Origin: Thermoflavimicrobium dichotomicum
GTDB lineage: Bacteria; Bacillota; Bacilli; Thermoactinomycetales; Thermoactinomycetaceae
Direction: 5' to 3'
Assembly (NCBI RefSeq): GCF_900114055.1
Contig: NZ_FORR01000017.1
Span: forward strand, 1 to 64,000
Length of the DNA stretch: 64,000 bases
Below the pieces are notes generated by a model. It was not told the origin of the DNA. It saw only the letters and a list, made by a program, of their open reading frames with translations, and ran no database searches. The position numbers were made by a program, and so were the translations under genes. Position 1 is the first letter of the stretch, and each line of letters begins with the position of its first letter. Positions 58,241-64,000 of this stretch are shown one piece after another.

Positions 58241-59701
58241 TTATTTTGATTTTATTAGAACACATTGAAAGGTGGTGTCTTCTAAGTTTGTTAAAATTAA
58301 CTTATTGTTGTCTATTTTTACATCCAAAACTCTTTCAATACCTAGTGGAAAGGTTAATTTTACTTTACCATCTCTATATTCATAGCGATTTACCAAATTA
58401 TATCCATCTCTAGCTATATAATGATATCTACCGTTTTTAAACTCAATAGATTTTATATCATTGAATGTTCTTCTAAAGGGGTCGTTTATACATTGATTAT
58501 ATTTTATTTTAGATACCCATTTCCCTTCTAAATCATTTCTCGAAAAACTGTCGTTTGACAAAATGGAAAAACTAAGAAAAATAACTAAACTTACTCTTAT
58601 AATTCTTAAAATATAATTTTGTTTAGTTATCTTATTAGAGTAACTTTCATTTGACTTCTGTGTATTTTGCTCTTTCCATATATAGATGAAAATGGTTAAT
58701 AATGAGATGATAAAAACTATTGTTACAGGAATATCGAATAAAGGGGAAAAGTTCAGATTGTTAGGGATAATAACTTGTCGAAATGTAGGTAAACCAACAA
58801 TTAAAGTGACATTGAGTACGAGAATTTCCAATTTATTATCATTAGGTTTAGCTAAAAAAATTTTTATCATAGATAGAATGCTTAACACAATTGAAAAAGT
58901 GGTGATCACAATCACAGTTGCAATTTGATAGTAGGGGCGATTAAGTTCGATAAAAAAAGATACTGGAGGGTTATTTTCTGTTGAAAAAGTGCTAGAAATA
59001 AGAAAGCGTGAATCGTCTACAACTATTTGATTATCAAACACTTCTAATGATTTTGTTTCTTTTGATGATAGTTTTTCTTTAATTACAGGTTTGATTGTTT
59101 CTGGATGGAGTATTTGATAGGCTAATCCAATAGTATATTTATCAAAAGGATAGGAATAACCAGAGATATATAGGCTCGTTTCTACTTCTATATCTTTTTT
59201 CTCAAACTTATAAGTTCTACGATTAGATCTTAGCTCTTCAAATAAGACTAATTGTAAGGATTCTGTTTCATATCCTGCAAGAAGATCTCCATTTTCTATT
59301 TTTATAGGTCGTATAGCTAATATAATATAACCGTATTTCTTGAATAATTCAGGTTCCGGCAAATTATAGCAGGTAAGCTGGAGATCCATTTTTATTCGAG
59401 CTGTATTCGGGTTAACCTCTTTAATTCGAGTCAAAAGACTACAATGAAAGCGATCATAGTGTTCATTTTCTGGTTCCGATTGCCCTTTGGGCTTTAATAT
59501 AATTTTTCCTTGTTTCCTGTACTTGTACAACAGATCATAATCCAATATTGCAATACCGAGGCCTCCATATAAACATAAACCAATCAAAAACATTAGAAAA
59601 GCAAGAGATCTCCATCTCCTTTTTTTCTTTGGTGTATTTTTTAGATACTTTTCAGGCACCCATATATCCTTATCCCCAACCTTCTTCGTCTTCCACTCCA
59701 T
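58241..59701 (-). CDS. Large hypothetical membrane protein
   Basis: A 486-residue protein (ATG 59701 after AGGAGA; ATG 59707 overlaps the site). Order: a basic cytoplasmic N terminus (about 1-33), one helix (SLAFLMFLIGLCLYGGLGIAIL), a 210-residue outer domain, then helices at about 265-290 (ATVIVITTFSIVLSILSMI), 298-320, 327-347 and 370-388, and a C-terminal 95-residue domain (DLEGKWVSKIKYNQCINDPF ... LEDTTFQCVLIK) with lipocalin-like features. AT-rich compared with neighbours, suggesting later arrival. Somewhat like DUF4436 proteins; function unknown. Confidence 0.7.
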   Translation of the reverse strand: MEWKTKKVGDKDIWVPEKYLKNTPKKKRRWRSLAFLMFLIGLCLYGGLGIAILDYDLLYKYRKQGKIILKPKGQSEPENEHYDRFHCSLLTRIKEVNPNTARIKMDLQLTCYNLPEPELFKKYGYIILAIRPIKIENGDLLAGYETESLQLVLFEELRSNRRTYKFEKKDIEVETSLYISGYSYPFDKYTIGLAYQILHPETIKPVIKEKLSSKETKSLEVFDNQIVVDDSRFLISSTFSTENNPPVSFFIELNRPYYQIATVIVITTFSIVLSILSMIKIFLAKPNDNKLEILVLNVTLIVGLPTFRQVIIPNNLNFSPLFDIPVTIVFIISLLTIFIYIWKEQNTQKSNESYSNKITKQNYILRIIRVSLVIFLSFSILSNDSFSRNDLEGKWVSKIKYNQCINDPFRRTFNDIKSIEFKNGRYHYIARDGYNLVNRYEYRDGKVKLTFPLGIERVLDVKIDNNKLILTNLEDTTFQCVLIKSK

Positions 59702-59707
59702 AGCCAT

Positions 59708-60044
59708 TCTCCTAACTTAAAATTCTTAAATCTATTGTATAAAAAACACACCTTCACTGCAAAATTTAGATATTGCAGGTGGTGAGAATGGAATGTATAC
59801 TAGGATGGTTGACAGAAAAGTACTACAACTGGTTATAATGACATCGAAATCGAGAAGATTCTAGAAAAAGCCGATCCTATCCATTTACTAGAGAACGTTG
59901 AATAAATAGAATCCAAGATAAACGAGGTGGTTCAATGAATGAGAAACCACCTTTGTTCATTCCAACCATGAATAATTAAAAGAATACCATGGAACATATT
60001 TAATATCAAAATTTTCAGGGTCTGGAGGAATTGTTTAGGATATT
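59708..60044. other. Intergenic region with coding traces and a hairpin
   Basis: ATG at 59789 with AGGTGGTGAGA upstream opens ECILGWLTEKYYNWL-stop; one frame away the text reads GYNDIEIEKILEKADPIHLL and ENVE-stop (to about 59905), so a short gene with a frameshift may lie here. A hairpin GAGGTGGTTC/GAAACCACCTT occurs at about 59923-59952. Otherwise AT-rich. Confidence 0.35.
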
Positions 60045-60135
60045 GAAATCGTGACCCAGGAAGTGTGGCAAGCCATATTCTACAGTTAGGCAGGGGGAAA
60101 AAAGAGCGAATCATGATCCAGATTTCGCTCTTTTA
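60045..60135 (+). repeat. Duplicate of the amidase 3' end and terminator
   Basis: GAAATCGTGACCCAGGAAGT and the following bases match 57497-57587, covering the last 14 codons, the stop and the terminator hairpin of the amidase gene, with about eight differences in 90. The upstream part of a second amidase gene is gone. The hairpin here, AAAGAGCGAA/TTCGCTCTTT (60101-60133), is longer than in the original. Confidence 0.85.
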
Positions 60136-60211
60136 GTTATCTTCGCAATTCAGTTGTGTAATACGAAAAACATGGTAAATCATATCCAAACAATAGGAAT
60201 ATCCAATGGTG

Positions 60212-61417
60212 TTAATAATCAGAATATGGTGTTTTTGATAAAGATCGATAGGCAATACATCCAAAAGCTGAGATCAAACAAAGAAGTGCAAAGGTGGTCC
60301 AAAGCCATTCAGGTTTGTTAATATCAGAAAAATAAGAATACAGCATGCCGCCCAATACATTTCCAAGTGCTCCACCTATCGCCGCAGCTATATAGGAAAA
60401 ACCGAAATAGGCTCCCAGGGAACCGTGTGCAGCCATTTTCGCAATATATGTTTGATAAGCTGGCAGGAGTGTCATAGTGGCAAAGGCAATTCCTGCTAAT
60501 CCGAAAATGATTGACCAAATTTTACTCGACATTCCCATAACGATAAATGTGAGAGAAAGACAAAAATAGGCCGCAAACAAAGTCTGATTCCAGCTTTTTT
60601 CTTTGAAATATTGTGTGACAGGCCATTGGAAAAGAATTATCATCAGTGTCATAAGGGGAAAGAGCCATCCTGATGAGCCCGTAAGTCGCTCGGCTGTCAG
60701 TGGGATGCTTATATAAATTTGTTGATAAATAGCATGATAAGGAATCATCATGAAAGTAAAGAAAAGAAAAAATGGGTTTTGAATGATTTGAATACTCGAT
60801 TTCCTCCAAGACATGGATTTTGACGGTGAAGGAATATCATGGATAAACAAAAATGAAACACCAATTAGACAAAATACAATGCCAGCAATGAGACTTAAGA
60901 CAACAAATTGATCCTGATGGATAAATAAACCAAGCGTGGGTCCTAAAATAGCTCCGGCATTTTCAGCCATATGTAATAGAGAATAGCTTTCTTTATACTT
61001 TTCTGAAGGAGTAAAGACAGCGATTAATATCTTGATGACCGGACTAAACATTGCACCTCCTGCACCGCTTAAAAAAGCATAAAGTAAAATGAGCGTGACA
61101 TTTGTGGTGGTGCCCATTCCTGCAAATCCAACTCCTCGAATGATAAAACCAAGGATCGCTATCTTTTTATAACCAAATTGGTCAGCCAAACTACCACCAA
61201 TCATAGCCAAACCTTGTTGACTGATTAACCGAACGGCTAGGATTACTCCAATTAAACTCGTTGAATAACCTAATGCGTGGTTAAAATAGCTTGCCAAATA
61301 AGGAACAAACATGTAGAAAATGATACAAATAATAAAATCGATCAGTATAATCAGCCAAGTTCGCCATCCAAGTGAGATTTCACTAGAGGTATTTGTAATA
61401 TTTCTTGGGTTGTTCAT
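60212..61417 (-). CDS. MFS transporter
   Basis: A 401-residue transporter with 12 helices. Motif A is present as GGSLADQFGYKKIAILGFIIRG between helices 2 and 3; helix 5 region LLHMAENAGAILGPTLGLF. ATG at 61417 follows AAAGGAGTC; an in-frame start at 61468 has none. Divergent from a LysR regulator 117 bases away. Probably drug or metabolite efflux. Confidence 0.88.
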   Translation of the reverse strand: MNNPRNITNTSSEISLGWRTWLIILIDFIICIIFYMFVPYLASYFNHALGYSTSLIGVILAVRLISQQGLAMIGGSLADQFGYKKIAILGFIIRGVGFAGMGTTTNVTLILLYAFLSGAGGAMFSPVIKILIAVFTPSEKYKESYSLLHMAENAGAILGPTLGLFIHQDQFVVLSLIAGIVFCLIGVSFLFIHDIPSPSKSMSWRKSSIQIIQNPFFLFFTFMMIPYHAIYQQIYISIPLTAERLTGSSGWLFPLMTLMIILFQWPVTQYFKEKSWNQTLFAAYFCLSLTFIVMGMSSKIWSIIFGLAGIAFATMTLLPAYQTYIAKMAAHGSLGAYFGFSYIAAAIGGALGNVLGGMLYSYFSDINKPEWLWTTFALLCLISAFGCIAYRSLSKTPYSDY

Positions 61418-61533
61418 CTTTTGACTCCTTTCTGCCAGGTTCAAGTCTATTGTAGAAGATGATTTCATATTTTAAAAACGAATAAATTTGATATAATTAA
61501 TGAATAAAATTGATAAATAGGGCGTGGGGTCCA

Positions 61534-62421
61534 ATGGAATACGAGCAAATGGAAGCTTTTTTGATGGTAGCCAAAACCAAAAGTTTTTCTCGATCTGCTG
61601 AATTATTAAATGTAGTTCAATCTACGGTTACTGTACGAATCCAACAGCTGGAAAGAAAACTGGGGAAAAAGTTATTTATAAGAAAGACGCGAAGTGTAGA
61701 ACTAACTGACCATGGCAAGATTTTATTACCATATATCGAACGGGTAATGGAGTTAATCAAAGAAGGGGAACAGGCCACGATCTCATATGGTCGCTATTCT
61801 GAACGATTAACGATCGGGGGGCTCTATTCAGTTTGGAATAGTGCATTTTATTCGATTATCCAAAAATATAGACAGAAATACCCACAGGTAGCAATTCGAT
61901 TGATGACAAACCATTCGGATGAAATTAACTTAAAAATAAAAGATGGACTCTTTGATGCAGGACTCGTGTGTATTCCTCCGATGGATCCTGCCTTCGAAAC
62001 TGTTCCTTTATATCAAGAAACATTGGAGTTGGTAAAATCTCCTTCCCTGTCTCTTGAAAAGACCATGGTTTCATCCAAAGATCTGCTTTCTCTTCCTTAT
62101 ATTCATCTGGATTGGGGTCCACCGTTTACGGAATGGTTTATTCAAGAGGTTGGACAACAAGAATTGATGGGCTTTTCTGTAGATGATGCCGGTACATTAT
62201 TGCGTGCTCTCCAACTGGGAGAAGGAATTGGTTTTGTACTTCATCAAACTGTCTTGGAACAGATTCAAAATGGAACATTGGAACGAGTCCCGTTTTATTC
62301 AAATCAGCCCATACCAAAACGGACTATTTTTCTGGTTTATCCAAAGCGAAAACAACATCATCCTGCTCTTCAACAATGGATTTCTTATTTGCTAGAGGAA
62401 ATAAAAATATTTGCATACTGA
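61534..62421 (+). CDS. LysR-family transcriptional regulator
   Basis: A 295-residue regulator: HTH MEYEQMEAFLMVAKTKSFSRSAELLNVVQSTVTVRIQQLE and a substrate-binding domain (LTIGGLYSVWNSAFYSIIQKY). ATG at 61534; the upstream site is GTGGGG. Divergent from the intact MFS gene, which it likely controls. Its sequence differs clearly from the LysR at 54.5 kb, so the two LysR/MFS pairs are not recent copies. Confidence 0.9.
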   Translation: MEYEQMEAFLMVAKTKSFSRSAELLNVVQSTVTVRIQQLERKLGKKLFIRKTRSVELTDHGKILLPYIERVMELIKEGEQATISYGRYSERLTIGGLYSVWNSAFYSIIQKYRQKYPQVAIRLMTNHSDEINLKIKDGLFDAGLVCIPPMDPAFETVPLYQETLELVKSPSLSLEKTMVSSKDLLSLPYIHLDWGPPFTEWFIQEVGQQELMGFSVDDAGTLLRALQLGEGIGFVLHQTVLEQIQNGTLERVPFYSNQPIPKRTIFLVYPKRKQHHPALQQWISYLLEEIKIFAY

Positions 62422-62815
62422 GAAGATATCATTTTGACAGTGTGCAAAAATGTACGAATTGGTTGGAAAAAGAACGAAGCCAGGGGATATGGTGACAGTA
62501 TGGATGGGGTAAACAAGGGGTACGAAAACATTTCTTCATGATAAAGCGACAGCTAAGGTCTATGTCTTCTAAGACAATAAAAGTTGCATTTTCTTATTAA
62601 GCGTCTGCGTATTTTGCTCACTTCTTAAGCATCCGGCTCGGAGTGGTCCTGAGATGGTGCTGGCGGAAAGAGTTGGAAACACGGGAGCAGGTGTTGCAAT
62701 GATCTGTAACTTCAGAGACTTTTGAAATGACTTCTTGTCATTTGTCAATATCTTACTTTTTTCCTTATTATAATATAAAATTTATTCATAAGGTTCATAA
62801 TCTAGGAGTGATTGA
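62422..62815. other. Intergenic region before the ABC exporter
   Basis: Contains a slightly GC-rich patch (about 62630-62710) in which one frame reads LLKHPARSGPEMVLAERVGN and on to CNFRDF-stop, possibly a gene remnant, and AT-rich sequence with TTGTCA and TATAAT-like hexamers near 62743-62775 at a non-ideal distance. No clear repeat. Confidence 0.35.
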
Positions 62816-64000
62816 ATGGAACAGAAAGTGAAATTAAATCTTTTTCGTATTATCTGGGATCACAAAAATGTATTGATGATAGGACTACTCATCATGTTAA
62901 TTTCAACAGCACTCAACCTGATAAATCCATGGATTATGAAACTCATGATCGATGACGCGATTCCAAAGGCAAAGGTAGAACTGTTGGTGTATTGTATTGT
63001 TGGCGTCGTTGGCATTCCTGTCATAAACGTGTTTCTTTCCTCTTACCAGTCTTTATATCAAAGTGATGTAAATGCGAAGATCATTGCTGATTTGAGAAAT
63101 CAATTGGTGGTCAAACTAACAAAGTTATCTCAGAAAACAATGGTTCAGTTTAGGCAGGGAGATATTTCAGGAAGAATCATAAGGACTTGTAGTGAGATTG
63201 CTTTTTTCATTACGGGAAGCTTGATGAGCAGCTTTTCGAATATCCTTCGTTTAGTTGGGATTTTCTTTATGATTTTTTATCTGAATTTTCAGTTGTCTAT
63301 AATCTCACTGATGCTAGTACCGATCATATTGTATCTTTCTCGTATATGGAAGAAAAAAATCAGAGAAGCGAGTGAGAAAATTTGTGACTCTCGTAAAAGA
63401 TATGACGAATACATTGCAGAACTGGTAACAGGGATTAAAACCGTTCAAATGTTTCATAAGGAAGAAGACGAGATTAAACAGGCGAAAAATTTAAATGCAG
63501 AGTACCGTGATTTACGACGAGTTATACAAAGGCAGCAAATGTTAATTGGGAACATTATTTGGTCAATTTATGACTCGATCAGCATTGGGGTCTTGTATGC
63601 TTTTGGAGCTTGGATGATTTTTCGCGGTCAACTTACCACGGGTGAACTGATTGCATTCACGATTTACGTACCTCAGCTGTATTCTTCCATGAGTGCGATC
63701 GTCAACTTGTATTTAAGAAAGAATGAAGTAAAGCCGGAGATTGAGCGCTATGATGAAATGATGAATCTGCCCGAAGAAAATATAGATCAGGATCATGCCG
63801 TTTCTTTACAGGAAGTGAAAGGGAAAATTGAGTTTAAACAGGTATCATTTGGTTATCAAGAAGATCACGAAAATCTTAAGCAAGTCTCCTTCACCATTCA
63901 TCCTGGTGAGTTTATCGGGATCGTAGGACCTACTGGTGGAGGGAAGTCAACCATTCTAGACCTTATCATGCGCTTTTATCATCCACGAGAAGGAGAAATT
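62816..64000 (+). CDS. ABC exporter, fused permease-ATPase (partial, cut by window end)
   Basis: The first 395 codons of an ABC half-exporter. ATG at 62816 follows TAGGAGTG. Helices start at about residue 20 (VLMIGLLIMLISTALNLINPWIMKLMIDDAI), with six in total and the coupling loops RQGDISGRIIRTCSEIAFF and ELVTGIKTVQMFHKEE. The ATPase begins at about 340 (IEFKQVSFGYQ) and Walker A GPTGGGKST is at about 371; the rest lies beyond the window. Likely exports drugs, lipids or peptides. Confidence 0.9.
   Translation, partial: MEQKVKLNLFRIIWDHKNVLMIGLLIMLISTALNLINPWIMKLMIDDAIPKAKVELLVYCIVGVVGIPVINVFLSSYQSLYQSDVNAKIIADLRNQLVVKLTKLSQKTMVQFRQGDISGRIIRTCSEIAFFITGSLMSSFSNILRLVGIFFMIFYLNFQLSIISLMLVPIILYLSRIWKKKIREASEKICDSRKRYDEYIAELVTGIKTVQMFHKEEDEIKQAKNLNAEYRDLRRVIQRQQMLIGNIIWSIYDSISIGVLYAFGAWMIFRGQLTTGELIAFTIYVPQLYSSMSAIVNLYLRKNEVKPEIERYDEMMNLPEENIDQDHAVSLQEVKGKIEFKQVSFGYQEDHENLKQVSFTIHPGEFIGIVGPTGGGKSTILDLIMRFYHPREGEI

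Noticed and set aside
1-64000. tRNA genes, plasmid or phage origin, CRISPR-Cas or known antiphage system
   Set aside because: None was recognised on either strand; absence is by reading only and small tRNA-like folds could be missed.

Overview
The window reads as part of the chromosome of a low-to-mid GC, endospore-forming Firmicute (Bacilli). The evidence is spore photoproduct lyase, Pro/Phe/His-rich small proteins of spore-coat type, a Bacillus-type LexA box, split LigD domains, strong AGGAGG-type ribosome binding sites, frequent TTG/GTG starts, and a 16S rRNA 3' end with the CCUCC anti-Shine-Dalgarno. The family-level guess (Thermoactinomycetaceae-like) is inference only. Almost everything is ordinary chromosomal sequence; no prophage, plasmid backbone, CRISPR array or tRNA was seen.

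Layout. 1-0.2 kb: the 3' end of a 16S rRNA gene, closed by a terminator with no 23S rRNA after it. 0.3-9.3 kb: fatty acid hydroxylase, GHL10 glycosidase, thioredoxin reductase, a class Ia ribonucleotide reductase operon behind a promoter with two NrdR-box-like sites, a MazG-like pyrophosphohydrolase and PsiE. Thioredoxin reductase, NrdAB and the nucleotide pyrophosphohydrolase form a dNTP-supply neighbourhood. 9.3-20 kb: a secreted amidase, SplB, small membrane and lipoproteins, an rluB remnant, a GltP-type symporter, a Pro-rich coat-like protein, and a divergent MocR-like regulator/FMN split-barrel pair. 20-27 kb: a cyclase/EthD pair, RarD, a sulfonate ABC operon with TauD behind an attenuator-like leader, and a frameshifted SMR pump. 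27-41 kb: nuclease, LigD ligase and polymerase as separate genes, MtaD, an FtsH-like membrane protease with an upstream membrane partner, 3-hydroxyacyl-CoA dehydrogenase, acetate kinase, aspartate aminotransferase, a His-rich protein, LexA and a tyrosine recombinase. 41-49.3 kb: a cluster of ROK repressor, Fe/phosphonate-type ABC transporter, ArgH-like lyase and BadF-type amino-sugar kinase, which looks like a dedicated uptake and catabolic pathway of unknown substrate. 49.4-64 kb: a looser accessory zone with GNAT, HisJ, MaoC, CAP protein, two LysR/MFS divergent pairs (one MFS broken), an amidase, an IS4-like remnant, duplicated gene fragments, an unknown four- to five-helix membrane protein, and an ABC exporter cut by the window edge.

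The most unusual signal is not a gene. A roughly 105-120 bp palindromic element with TGTTGACAAA-type inverted ends occurs between genes at least five times in near-full form and about six more times as fragments or derivatives. It resembles a MITE. In two copies the terminator stem-loop of the neighbouring gene is present on both sides of the element. Other points worth a second look are a MocR-family regulator lacking the PLP-binding lysine, the ROK/ABC/lyase/kinase cluster, the attenuator leader of the sulfonate operon, and partial duplications of the 3' ends or interiors of nearby genes.
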